Shown here piece after piece: positions 30,403-37,424 of a DNA stretch of 42,063 bases; the stretch's first letter is position 1; every line of letters begins with the position of its first letter. The notes below the pieces were generated by a model. It did not search any database. It worked only from the letters and a program-made list of their open reading frames with translations, and was not told the origin of the DNA. Source of the DNA: a virus. The translations under genes and the position numbers were made by a program. The stretch spans positions 1 to 42,063 of IMG/VR virus record IMGVR_UViG_3300040781_000253. One strand, 5' to 3'.

Positions 30403-30666
30403 ATGGAAAGAGAAGATATTTTTAGACTAAGAGAAATACAAGAAGAGATTAATGATCTCTGTGATGAAGCTTTATCGTTACTTCCTGATTTTATGAAACA
30501 AACAGCGAGTAGCTATTGGGTTTCACATATTAAAGGTGCTTTAGATAGTAGTCAAGTTCTTGGAGGGTCAATGGTCGATTTTGAAAAACAAATTTGTAGG
30601 CTTGAGGAAGAGTTAGAGGAAGATATACCAGACTATAGTAAAATGAAAAAAGGAGGTAAAAAATGA
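30403..30666 (+). CDS. hypothetical helical protein, 87 aa
   Basis: Not recognised. It is mostly helical and acidic (LREIQEEINDLCDEALSLLP, then CRLEEELEEDIPDYSK) with a lysine end. AGGGGGTAATT precedes the ATG. The stop overlaps the next ATG (AAATGATAA). Confidence 0.78.
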   Translation: MEREDIFRLREIQEEINDLCDEALSLLPDFMKQTASSYWVSHIKGALDSSQVLGGSMVDFEKQICRLEEELEEDIPDYSKMKKGGKK

Positions 30667-30863
30667 TAAAGGCATTGATTTTAATAATATCTTCTATGAT
30701 GTTTTTTACATTAGCATTCATTTATAGTGCAAACGTTGTTAATGTTTTCAATGTAAAAATAATGTTAATGATTTTCCTTATTTGGTCAGCAACTGTTTTC
30801 ACACACTGGGTTTCTATTAAACTTACAAAGGAGAATTATTATGGAAATGATAAAAATTCTTAA
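30663..30863 (+). CDS. small two-pass membrane protein, 66 aa
   Basis: Two hydrophobic stretches (residues about 4-24, ALILIISSMMFFTLAFIY, and 32-52, KIMLMIFLIWSATVF) predict a membrane hairpin. The start overlaps the previous stop by 4 bases, and an internal GGAGGT upstream acts as the Shine-Dalgarno. It could alter the host envelope or act as a holin-like protein. No lysin gene is nearby, so lysis is not inferred. Confidence 0.75.
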   Translation: MIKALILIISSMMFFTLAFIYSANVVNVFNVKIMLMIFLIWSATVFTHWVSIKLTKENYYGNDKNS

Positions 30864-31092
30864 AGGTGATGTTTACTCTTTAGAAGAGTTTTCTATTGAT
30901 GAGTTTAATAACCTTCGTATTGGTGATTTAGTAGCAACAACATTTCATATACCAGATACTAAAGAAATTCTAATAGGCAAAATAAAGAAATTTAATTATA
31001 ATGCTGGAACAGTTGATCTGGATTGTTTTGATGGATATGATATGCCTTATGATGCTTTAAGAAAATACCCTAATATAAAATACAAAAAATAA
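30841..31092 (+). CDS. hypothetical protein, 83 aa
   Basis: Not recognised. FNNLRIGDLVATTFHIPDTKEILIGKIKKFNY and TVDLDCFDGYDMPYDALRKYP suggest a small SH3-like beta barrel. AAGGAGAATT precedes the ATG. It overlaps the membrane-protein gene by 23 bases. Last gene of the cassette 3 operon. Confidence 0.75.
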   Translation: MEMIKILKGDVYSLEEFSIDEFNNLRIGDLVATTFHIPDTKEILIGKIKKFNYNAGTVDLDCFDGYDMPYDALRKYPNIKYKK

Positions 31093-31115
31093 TTAAATCT
31101 TTCTAATATTATTAA

Positions 31116-31174
31116 TTGACATCCATTAATTTTTGTGTTAAAATTATATATACAATAAAGTTATATTTATTGTA
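31116..31174 (+). promoter_or_regulatory. accessory promoter-hairpin cassette, copy 4
   Basis: TTGACA (31116-31121), 17-bp spacer ending GTGT, TAAAAT (31139-31144), inverted repeat 31151-31159/31166-31174 with loop GTTATA, leader box TTTGTTGTTA (31175-31184). Confidence 0.87.
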
Positions 31175-31208
31175 TTTGTTGTTAAGAATTTTTAAGATGG
31201 AGAATAAA

Positions 31209-31505
31209 ATGATGAATGGTACTTATTATTTAAATCAAAAAGGTACTCGCTGGGTTGTATTCAATAGAGGTGAGAAAGAGAAGTGTCTCATAAGAACTGA
31301 TAGAGGTTATGAGACCAGAACGATTTTATTTTATGAGCAGTTTGGAAACTTTGCAACTGCTTGTATATCTTATAAAGGTAAAAAAATACATAAGTTTCCA
31401 GATGATCGTTTTGATGTAAAGGAAATGAATAAGTATTTTTCTTATGATGCATATCCAAAGGAATGGGATGGTTTAATGGTAATTGATTTGAGGGAGAAAA
31501 AATAA
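31209..31505 (+). CDS. hypothetical protein, 98 aa
   Basis: Not recognised. It has basic/aromatic character with strands (TYYLNQKGTRWVVFNRGEKEK). The Shine-Dalgarno GGAG (31199-31202) favours ATG 31209. An ATG at 31197 overlaps it. The frame up to 31116 covers the promoter cassette and is not coding. The stop overlaps the next ATG by one base. Confidence 0.75.
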   Translation: MMNGTYYLNQKGTRWVVFNRGEKEKCLIRTDRGYETRTILFYEQFGNFATACISYKGKKIHKFPDDRFDVKEMNKYFSYDAYPKEWDGLMVIDLREKK

Positions 31506-31873
31506 TGAGTATGTCAAAGTTTTTAGAGTTGGAGAGCATAGTTGATAACAATGACTTCATAATTAAGATTTATGAGAAAAGTGCTAAGAAAGCAGGGTTT
31601 AATGATGTGGTTTATTATGAAGATCCTCTTATTGAAGATATAAATCTTGAAGATGGTTTTATTAGTGTTTCTATGTGGGGTAAAAGTTTTCATTTAAATG
31701 AGTACAAAAAAGAAATAGTAAGAGTATCATTTGAAATTATTGATGATATTATTTCAGGTATAAAAATATCAGATGATTTTTTTGTATCTTATAATGATCT
31801 TCAAGAGATTATGAAAAAGGTAGAGAAATTTTTAGAATTACTTGATAAAGAGGGAGATAAGTATGATGAGTAA
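31505..31873 (+). CDS. hypothetical acidic protein, 122 aa
   Basis: Not recognised. It is acidic, with a central beta part (INLEDGFISVSMWGKSFHLNEYKKEIVRVSFEI) and a helical end (LQEIMKKVEKFLELLDK). Translationally coupled on both sides (1-base overlap upstream, 11-base overlap downstream). Confidence 0.78.
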   Translation: MSMSKFLELESIVDNNDFIIKIYEKSAKKAGFNDVVYYEDPLIEDINLEDGFISVSMWGKSFHLNEYKKEIVRVSFEIIDDIISGIKISDDFFVSYNDLQEIMKKVEKFLELLDKEGDKYDE

Positions 31874-32663
31874 ACAAGAAATATTAGTATGTCATGATCA
31901 TTTAAGATGGGAAGATGAAAAACTTCGCAAGATGTATGATTTACATCGTTATTATGGTGTTCAGGATGAGATTGTTATTTTTGTAAAATCATTTAACAAC
32001 CTTATTGATGAATGTAATTATACTACTATTAAACAGATGAAAGCAATCAAAGAAGTGGAAATAAAAAGATGGTCTGATGACTCGGATACAGTAATGTATA
32101 TCGCATTGATTATTGATAGAACAGCTGACTCAAAATATATATCGGGTGTTGAGGAAGCTTTGTGTGCAATTGAAAACTATCCAATACTTGATGATCATCT
32201 ATATTCAGAAAGAGAGCTGAGTATTATAGATCAGTTCTTAGATGATAAAGTTGATACAGATACCGAAGAAGAGATTCGTGAGTATATAAGATCAAACTTA
32301 CATCATTTTAAAGATTCCGTTGACTTAACTGTTGGTAATATGGATTCTGGTGGTGACTATATTATTGACGGTTTTGATGAAAATAAGTTTGATGGTTTTG
32401 TTAACAGATATTGCAATATTTTTGCAACAAATTGGATTATTGAAAATGAAAATGATTATGAGGAAAATTTAACTCATATTCTTGAAAGGGCTGATGATAA
32501 TGTGAGTGAGAAAGTAATTGATAATTTAGGTTATCATGAGGAAGCAAATTTAGGGTTATTACTCAATAGATCAAATCTTTCAGAAAGTGAGATTTTTGAT
32601 ATTTTAAACAAATTAGATTCTGATGGTAGAAATCTAATTAAACGATTAGCAAGGGAGATTTAA
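31863..32663 (+). CDS. hypothetical acidic protein, 266 aa
   Basis: Not recognised as a named family. ALCAIENYPILDDHLYSERELSII (residues about 99-122) recalls a motif seen in large phage hypothetical proteins, and the C-terminal half is strongly acidic and helical. No membrane segment or catalytic triad is visible. AGGGAGATAAGT precedes the double ATG. The frame beginning at 31842 lies inside the upstream gene. Confidence 0.78.
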   Translation: MMSKQEILVCHDHLRWEDEKLRKMYDLHRYYGVQDEIVIFVKSFNNLIDECNYTTIKQMKAIKEVEIKRWSDDSDTVMYIALIIDRTADSKYISGVEEALCAIENYPILDDHLYSERELSIIDQFLDDKVDTDTEEEIREYIRSNLHHFKDSVDLTVGNMDSGGDYIIDGFDENKFDGFVNRYCNIFATNWIIENENDYEENLTHILERADDNVSEKVIDNLGYHEEANLGLLLNRSNLSESEIFDILNKLDSDGRNLIKRLAREI

Positions 32664-33011
32664 ATGAAATCATATACCATAGAGTTAAGAAAAAATCTAA
32701 TAAAAGCTATCGAGGAAATATTTAAAAAATTGACTCCTATGATTTATACTTTAGATACGGAAAACCAAAAACGATTACTTTTTCAGATTGTTTTTGAATG
32801 GTTGCTGGATAATAAAAGAAAATATACATCACAAATTTACTATCCGTCATTATCATATGAGCCAATACGAAGGGAAATTAAAAAAATTTATAGAGATATT
32901 GACTCAAAAGACTTCACAGATGATCATATGTGGAATGCTTGTATTAAAGCAATTAAAAATATACAAAAATATGATAAAAATGATTTATTTACAAAAAATA
33001 AGGGAGCATAA
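32664..33011 (+). CDS. hypothetical basic protein, 115 aa
   Basis: Not recognised. It is helical and lysine-rich (LRKNLIKAIEEIFKKLTPMIYTL; IRREIKKIYRDIDSKDF). It starts directly after the previous stop, with GGGAGATTTAA upstream. Confidence 0.78.
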   Translation: MKSYTIELRKNLIKAIEEIFKKLTPMIYTLDTENQKRLLFQIVFEWLLDNKRKYTSQIYYPSLSYEPIRREIKKIYRDIDSKDFTDDHMWNACIKAIKNIQKYDKNDLFTKNKGA

Positions 33012-33012
33012 A

Positions 33013-33507
33013 ATGAATCAATTTACAAAAGATGTTCTTAAAGTAGATTCTCAAAAAAGAGATGAGACAGAAGAATATGATTACTATGTTTGTAAAAAAG
33101 ATTTTACTGTGGTTTGGAATTTTTATAGCAAAAAAGAGTATGCTGAAAATGCTTTAGAAAAACTCAAAAAAGAAAGACTAGATAGGGATTGGGAAGATTA
33201 TGTTATAATGCGTGAGGATGATTTTTTAGAGGGTGAGAAGAAAAAATATACCTATCAAAAAATAGAGGAAATTACTGCTGAGAAATGGAATGATCAATTA
33301 AATGTTTTACCTCCTATATTATGGGAAACAAACAACAGTGTGAATAGTTTTTGCATGTGTGAGATGTGGACAGGATCATATACACATCAGTATGCTAAAT
33401 TTAAGAATAATAAAGGTCAAACAAAGTATTATTGTACTATGGTGGATATACATGATCGTGATACATGGATTTACAATCGACTTAAAGAAATAAACTATGG
33501 AGAGTAA
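33013..33507 (+). CDS. hypothetical protein, 164 aa
   Basis: Not recognised. It is highly charged and Trp/Tyr-rich, with a short Cys pair (SFCMCEMW) and several W/Y-containing strands (KYYCTMVDIHDRDTWIYNRL). AAGGGAGCATAAA precedes ATG 33013. The longer frame from 32788 runs inside the upstream gene. Last gene of the cassette 4 operon. Confidence 0.75.
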   Translation: MNQFTKDVLKVDSQKRDETEEYDYYVCKKDFTVVWNFYSKKEYAENALEKLKKERLDRDWEDYVIMREDDFLEGEKKKYTYQKIEEITAEKWNDQLNVLPPILWETNNSVNSFCMCEMWTGSYTHQYAKFKNNKGQTKYYCTMVDIHDRDTWIYNRLKEINYGE

Positions 33508-33515
33508 TATTTTAT

Positions 33516-33575
33516 TTGACATTCATCAATTTTTGTGGTAATATTTATATATACAATAAAGTTATATTTATTGTA
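33516..33575 (+). promoter_or_regulatory. accessory promoter-hairpin cassette, copy 5
   Basis: TTGACA (33516-33521), 17-bp spacer ending GTGG, TAATAT (33539-33544), inverted repeat 33552-33560/33567-33575 with loop GTTATA. Unlike the other copies, 12 extra bases separate the repeat from the leader box TTTGTTGCTA (33588-33597), which runs directly into AGGAGG. Confidence 0.87.
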
Positions 33576-33608
33576 TATATTTACTAATTTGTTGCTAGGA
33601 GGTACATT

Positions 33609-33896
33609 ATGGGTTGGATTATTACAAACAATATCATCGATTGTGATGAAAAACAAATCAAGTCAGATGAGAAAATATCATTTGATTCTGAGAGTAAAAA
33701 ACTCGTAAGAAATGATCGCAAATTGAAAACTTTTAAGTTTAGAATGCTTGATGATGATAATGAAGTTTATTTTGAGGGTTATTGTACAGATAACTCTTCA
33801 GAGTATGCATTCTCACCATTAGATGAATTTGGTATGCCTTGTTATGGTTGTACAGACATTCAGTATTTTGAAAATGGTCGATGGGAATCACTTTAA
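33609..33896 (+). CDS. conserved-looking small phage protein, 95 aa
   Basis: The pattern MGWIITNNII at the start, FKFRMLDDDNEVYFEGYCTD, then FSPLDEFGMPCYGCTDIQYFENGRWE resembles small phage hypotheticals that end G-C-T-x-I-x-Y-x-x-x-G-x-W. No function is known. AGGAGGTACATT gives a strong start. Confidence 0.82.
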   Translation: MGWIITNNIIDCDEKQIKSDEKISFDSESKKLVRNDRKLKTFKFRMLDDDNEVYFEGYCTDNSSEYAFSPLDEFGMPCYGCTDIQYFENGRWESL

Positions 33897-33907
33897 GGAG
33901 GTGTGAT

Positions 33908-34339
33908 ATGCAGGTTAATAGCTTTGTAGAAGAAATTAAAAGAGCTTATTATGAGCAGTTTCCAAAAGGTTGGATATATGGTGGTTACAAAGAATACTTG
34001 GGAAAATTTGTATCATTTACATTCGGTGTTCAACCTAAAGAAAAATGGGCTAATGGAATTGAGCATAATGATCCAGCAAGACATGTGATAATGATTCATG
34101 ATTGCTCTGTGGATGGTCTCGCAATGAAAAGTAAAGTAAAAATGGAATTTGCATGTGGTGGTTCAATTTATATAAAACCAGACAAAGAATCATTTTATGC
34201 TTATGATCTTCTAAAATTTGGTGCAAGAAAGAAATCATCATCACCTGAGAAGATAGTTGATCATCTTGAGAAATATTTCAAGACAATGCGTAAAATCATT
34301 GATGAGAACAGAGATAAATTAAAAGATGATATTGATTAA
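33908..34339 (+). CDS. hypothetical protein, 143 aa
   Basis: Not recognised. It has mixed strands (GKFVSFTFGVQP; HVIMIHDCSVDG; KVKMEFACGGSIYIKPD) followed by a helical lysine-rich end. AGGAGGTGTGAT before ATG 33908 decides the start against the frame from 33881. Confidence 0.8.
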   Translation: MQVNSFVEEIKRAYYEQFPKGWIYGGYKEYLGKFVSFTFGVQPKEKWANGIEHNDPARHVIMIHDCSVDGLAMKSKVKMEFACGGSIYIKPDKESFYAYDLLKFGARKKSSSPEKIVDHLEKYFKTMRKIIDENRDKLKDDID

Positions 34340-34351
34340 GGAGAGTTAAAA

Positions 34352-34663
34352 ATGATAGAAAAAGAGGTTCACTTTTCAATAAATGTTACAACAACAAAAA
34401 AGGTAACAATGAAAGATATTAGACGCTCATTTAATTCCATATTGATATCAAAAAAATATATAGATAAAAGATACGAATGTCTAAATATCATATCCGATGC
34501 ACTTAAAAAATACCGTTGGGAAATTTTTAAAACATTTGATGCATTCAAAATTGTGATAAATGGTTATAAACAATTAAAGTATGTTGAAATGGCAGATGGA
34601 ACTATTTTTAAGAAAGATTATATTTTAGATGAGCTGGAAAAGATAATGATTAAGGAGATGTAA
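34352..34663 (+). CDS. hypothetical protein, 103 aa
   Basis: Not recognised. It is basic and helical (KKVTMKDIRRSFNSILISKKYIDKRYE), with AAGGAGAGTT upstream. Separated by one base from the next gene. Confidence 0.78.
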   Translation: MIEKEVHFSINVTTTKKVTMKDIRRSFNSILISKKYIDKRYECLNIISDALKKYRWEIFKTFDAFKIVINGYKQLKYVEMADGTIFKKDYILDELEKIMIKEM

Positions 34664-34664
34664 G

Positions 34665-34868
34665 ATGAAAAAGATAAATAAAAACAATCAGGAAGATTTT
34701 ACTAATTTTCATATTGAGGTTAGTGACCATTTTCAGAGAGATTTTCATATCTGGTTTGAAAATGGTCACTTAATTGTTAGATATGTGGATGATTGTGATA
34801 AAAATACTGATAATATATATCAGTATATAGAAGATAATTATTATTTTTATGATGGTGAGGAGGTTTAA
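34665..34868 (+). CDS. hypothetical acidic protein, 67 aa
   Basis: Not recognised. The beta-like SDHFQRDFHIWFENGHLIVRYVDD is followed by an acidic, Tyr-rich end (YQYIEDNYYFYDGEEV). AAGGAGATGT precedes the ATG. Confidence 0.76.
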   Translation: MKKINKNNQEDFTNFHIEVSDHFQRDFHIWFENGHLIVRYVDDCDKNTDNIYQYIEDNYYFYDGEEV

Positions 34869-34870
34869 TA

Positions 34871-35380
34871 ATGATAAACTTTAAAACTGTTTTAGCGGAT
34901 GCCTATTTGGAATATTTTAATGATTATTTATCAGTAGAAAAATTTGCAGAGCATCATAAAATGGATGAGGAAACTGCAAAATATGTACTTGAACTTGGTC
35001 GCAAGTTCCATGATGATCGCACATTGATTAAATATGATTCAGTACAAGCAATCAAAGATGCAGTTCTGGAAGGTAAAAAAGTCTATTGGTCAAATAATAC
35101 ATATGAAGTAAGATATGATGAGAAAACAAAAGACTTTTATCAAATCTGTGTAACGAATAACTACATGATCGGATTGACTTGGCAAGATGGTGTTACTTTG
35201 AATGGTAAATTGGAAGAGTTTTACAGTATAAAAGAAGTGAGTTGTTTTGATTGTGATAATTGTATCATGTTGGAAGGAGTTCATGATCTTTGTACTGGTT
35301 ATGAGGATGAGATGGAAGTTTTTGATCTCAATGACGCAAAAAAGAAAGCAAAAGGTTGTGTAAAATTTAAATGGAGATAA
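34871..35380 (+). CDS. three-part small phage protein ending in a Cys motif, 169 aa
   Basis: Residues 1-45 (AYLEYFNDYLSVEKFAEHHKMD..AKYVLELGRK) look like a helix-turn-helix-like module. Residues 55-110 (AIKDAVLEGKKVYWSNNTYEVRYD.. MIGLTWQDGVTLNGKLEEFY) resemble another small phage module. The end has C-x2-C, Cys and Cys-V-K-F-K-W, as in the recurring Cys/Trp motif. The parts look like a fusion of units that can occur alone, but that is inference. GAGGAGG precedes the ATG. Confidence 0.78.
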   Translation: MINFKTVLADAYLEYFNDYLSVEKFAEHHKMDEETAKYVLELGRKFHDDRTLIKYDSVQAIKDAVLEGKKVYWSNNTYEVRYDEKTKDFYQICVTNNYMIGLTWQDGVTLNGKLEEFYSIKEVSCFDCDNCIMLEGVHDLCTGYEDEMEVFDLNDAKKKAKGCVKFKWR

Positions 35381-35383
35381 ATT

Positions 35384-36394
35384 ATGAGGTATTTAATTTT
35401 TGTTTTAATGTTTTTATTTATTTCATGTGGTACAGATCGACTTGATATCACATATGAAACAGATAAAACAGATGATATTGATAACAATATCATAGTTGAT
35501 GAGGACGCAAATGAAACAGACGAGGAAGAGACAAAAACCGATATAGATAGTACAAACATTACAGATGATATAAACGATGAAGAAATTGAGGACGTTGACC
35601 CTGATGGGGTTGATGATTTTGTTTCTGATGATGAGTTATCAGATAATAATATTATAGACGAAGACGAAATAATAGAAGAGCCCGATGAGGTAGTATCATT
35701 ATGTGGTAATGGTAAAATAGATGAAGGAGAATTTTGTGATAAAGGAGAAATAAAATCACCTTGTGTGAATGCAAATGCTGATATATTTGAATCAGGTAAT
35801 ATTATTTGTAATGATACTTGTACAGGTTGGACTTATAAAAAGTGCGTTATGAAATATGATGATATTATTCGATTAGATACACCAGATGTATTATCAGGAT
35901 ATGATGAGATGTATTATCAGCCTGTACATATTCCAGATAACGAGTATCATAATGTTTTGATGGTTACAGTTCAAACAAACTCTGATGAAATGTGTAGGAA
36001 ATATAGTCATACTAAAAATTCATATTCATCTAAATTTTTAAATACAAAGTTTGCTTTGTTATATGATGATGAGAAATTAAAACACAAAGGATTATGTAAA
36101 ATAGGCACAATATTAGATGGCATTCAAGATAGATCATATGAAGAGTTAGGCTGGGATATATTTAGAGAAGAGTGCTCATATATAGATGAACCAACAAAAA
36201 ATGTTTTAGATATGTTCCCAGAGAAATTCCAATCATACTCATATTGGATGACTGGTTATGAAATAGTTATACCAGATGCTCCGTCAGCATATGGACATGG
36301 TGCTATTCTTTTACGTAAAAATGGTCTGTCAACTGCTCAATATAATTCGCCTGATAATTATTTACTTTGTAGTATTGGATTTGATATTAATTAG
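35384..36394 (+). CDS. secreted lipoprotein with acidic linker and Cys-rich (myxo-disulfide-type) motif
   Basis: Residues 1-15 form a lipoprotein signal: MRYLIFVLMFLFISC, with Cys15 as the lipidation site followed by GT. Residues about 20-103 are an Asp/Glu-rich linker (dozens of D, E, T and N), and residues 106-138 contain CGNGKIDEGEFCDKGE followed by two more Cys, the pattern of the Cys-rich repeat found in secreted proteins of Myxococcota. Residues 155-336 form a globular domain with several Cys and a C-terminal DNYLLCSIGFDI. The product should be exported, lipidated and anchored to the cell envelope. It is last in the cassette 5 operon and could change the host surface during infection. 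Confidence 0.88.
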   Translation: MRYLIFVLMFLFISCGTDRLDITYETDKTDDIDNNIIVDEDANETDEEETKTDIDSTNITDDINDEEIEDVDPDGVDDFVSDDELSDNNIIDEDEIIEEPDEVVSLCGNGKIDEGEFCDKGEIKSPCVNANADIFESGNIICNDTCTGWTYKKCVMKYDDIIRLDTPDVLSGYDEMYYQPVHIPDNEYHNVLMVTVQTNSDEMCRKYSHTKNSYSSKFLNTKFALLYDDEKLKHKGLCKIGTILDGIQDRSYEELGWDIFREECSYIDEPTKNVLDMFPEKFQSYSYWMTGYEIVIPDAPSAYGHGAILLRKNGLSTAQYNSPDNYLLCSIGFDIN

Positions 36395-36423
36395 TTGATA
36401 TTTTATATTTAGTGGTGTATAAT
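36395..36423 (+). promoter_or_regulatory. sigma70-like promoter of the candidate sRNA, with overlapping late-like box
   Basis: TTGATA (36395-36400, overlapping the bases after the lipoprotein stop), 17-bp spacer and a perfect TATAAT (36418-36423). A TATAAATA at 36423-36430 directly follows. The shared hairpin cassette is absent. Confidence 0.75.
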
Positions 36424-36429
36424 ATAAAT

Positions 36430-36590
36430 AAAAGAGGTCATTAAATGCGGAGATATTGTTTTGAGAGTTTAAAAAATACTTGTCGAGTCAAAGACTTAGC
36501 AAGTTTTAAATATACTCTCCAGAGTCTTTTGAGACTCGAAAGAGAGTCATGATTTTTTAAAGGACGCCATTTTTGAGCGTCCTTTTTTGT
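36430..36590 (+). ncRNA. candidate structured small RNA, about 160 nt
   Basis: Between a strong promoter and a strong terminator lies a run of hairpins. The first nests GAGAGT (36463-36468)/ACTCTC (36514-36519), ACTTG (36478-36482)/CAAGT (36500-36504) and AGTC (36486-36489)/GACT (36493-36496). The second pairs GAGTC (36522-36526) with GACTC (36533-36537). The same GACTC can instead pair with GAGTC at 36544-36548, so two forms exclude each other. A 35-codon frame (36445-36552, start MRRYCFESLK, AGAGG upstream) overlaps the structure and could be a leader peptide or chance. This explains the 249-base stretch without a recognised gene. Confidence 0.55.
36559..36590 (+). terminator. rho-independent terminator
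   Basis: AAGGACGC (36560-36567) pairs with GCGTCCTT (36577-36584) around the loop CATTTTTGA and is followed by a run of T. The 8-bp GC-containing stem and T-run are as strong as the terminator at 696. Confidence 0.9.
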
Positions 36591-36593
36591 ATT

Positions 36594-36603
36594 TTTGTTG
36601 TTA
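36594..36603 (+). promoter_or_regulatory. leader box TTTGTTGTTA after the terminator
   Basis: The box follows the terminator directly and is followed by GGAAAG. No clear promoter sits between it and the terminator, so genes from 36644 on either use read-through or an unseen promoter. Confidence 0.35.
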
Positions 36604-36643
36604 GGAAAGTAATATTTTGGTAAAAATATTAGGAGAATTTTTT

Positions 36644-36907
36644 ATGAGTAAATCAAAATGGGTAAGATTTCCTAATTTTGGTTTGTATATCATGCTTATT
36701 GATGATGTGATATATGGATCAGCAATTAGTCGATGTGGCTTCCCTGAGCAAAATGATAATTGTACTTCATTTATATTTTATGAGCTTAATTGGGAATACA
36801 CAAAAAGAGATAAAGGTTTAATTGATGCAATAAATGCATTCTTTAAAACAGCTTTCAATTTAAAGAAATTAACTGGTAAACATTGGTTTAATAGATTAGG
36901 AGATTGA
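36644..36907 (+). CDS. hypothetical protein, 87 aa
   Basis: Not recognised. It has an aromatic and charged composition (KWVRFPNFGLYIMLIDDVIYGSAI; DAINAFFKTAFNLKK). AGGAGAATTTTTT precedes ATG 36644. The frame from 36617 starts before this Shine-Dalgarno. Confidence 0.75.
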   Translation: MSKSKWVRFPNFGLYIMLIDDVIYGSAISRCGFPEQNDNCTSFIFYELNWEYTKRDKGLIDAINAFFKTAFNLKKLTGKHWFNRLGD

Positions 36908-36908
36908 T

Positions 36909-37115
36909 ATGATGAATAAAGAGTATAAAGTAGGTGATTTCTATCGTGTCTATGATGGTAAAAAATTCCTTGTGAGATATATTGCAAAAACAGTAAAAGA
37001 TGCAAATGATTTTTGTGAGGAACATGAAGATACTGGTGTTATTGCTGGTGATGAAAAAAGTGGTCACATAATAATATGTAATTTAAAGGAAAGTCCTAAA
37101 GGAGACAAAAAATGA
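36909..37115 (+). CDS. small conserved-looking phage protein, 68 aa
   Basis: FLVRYIAKTVKDANDFCEEHEDTGVIA.. HIIICNLKE resembles small phage hypotheticals with a Y-I-A-x-T-x-x-x-A-N and T-G-V-I core. The function is unknown. Coupled to the next gene by a 4-base overlap. Confidence 0.75.
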   Translation: MMNKEYKVGDFYRVYDGKKFLVRYIAKTVKDANDFCEEHEDTGVIAGDEKSGHIIICNLKESPKGDKK

Positions 37116-37414
37116 TTAAAGTTAAAATTTTACAGGTAATTATGAATTTAGTAAATGAGCCAGAGGTAAATGAAATAGCTGTCGCAGAGGTTGAAGCTTT
37201 GCCTAGCAGACATGAGACAATTATAATAGGTAGTAAGGCATATATTTGTATAAACGTTGAACATCACATTGCTCCGATCGAAGATACATCAAATGAGAGT
37301 AGTATAAACATTATAGTTGATGATATTGAAACATATAAACAAATGATGGCACAACAAGCAATGATGTCCAGAATGTCAGGTGGTTCTGGTAAAGTTAAAT
37401 GGATTAAAGATTAA
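37112..37414 (+). CDS. hypothetical protein, 100 aa
   Basis: Not recognised. It has strand-rich character (SRHETIIIGSKAYICINVEHHI) with a Met/Gln/Ser-rich end (QMMAQQAMMSRMSGGSG). The ATG lies in the stop region of the previous gene, with AAAGGAGA upstream. Confidence 0.74.
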   Translation: MIKVKILQVIMNLVNEPEVNEIAVAEVEALPSRHETIIIGSKAYICINVEHHIAPIEDTSNESSINIIVDDIETYKQMMAQQAMMSRMSGGSGKVKWIKD

Positions 37415-37424
37415 GGAGTATTTT

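Noticed and set aside
30663-30863. Holin of a lysis cassette
   Set aside because: The two-pass topology would fit, but there is no endolysin or spanin nearby and it lies in an early-type operon, so it is reported only as a membrane protein.
36445-36552. 35-codon reading frame in the candidate sRNA
   Set aside because: It has an AGAGG before the ATG and could be real, but the sequence is better explained by nested hairpins. It is therefore described inside the RNA feature and not listed as a gene.
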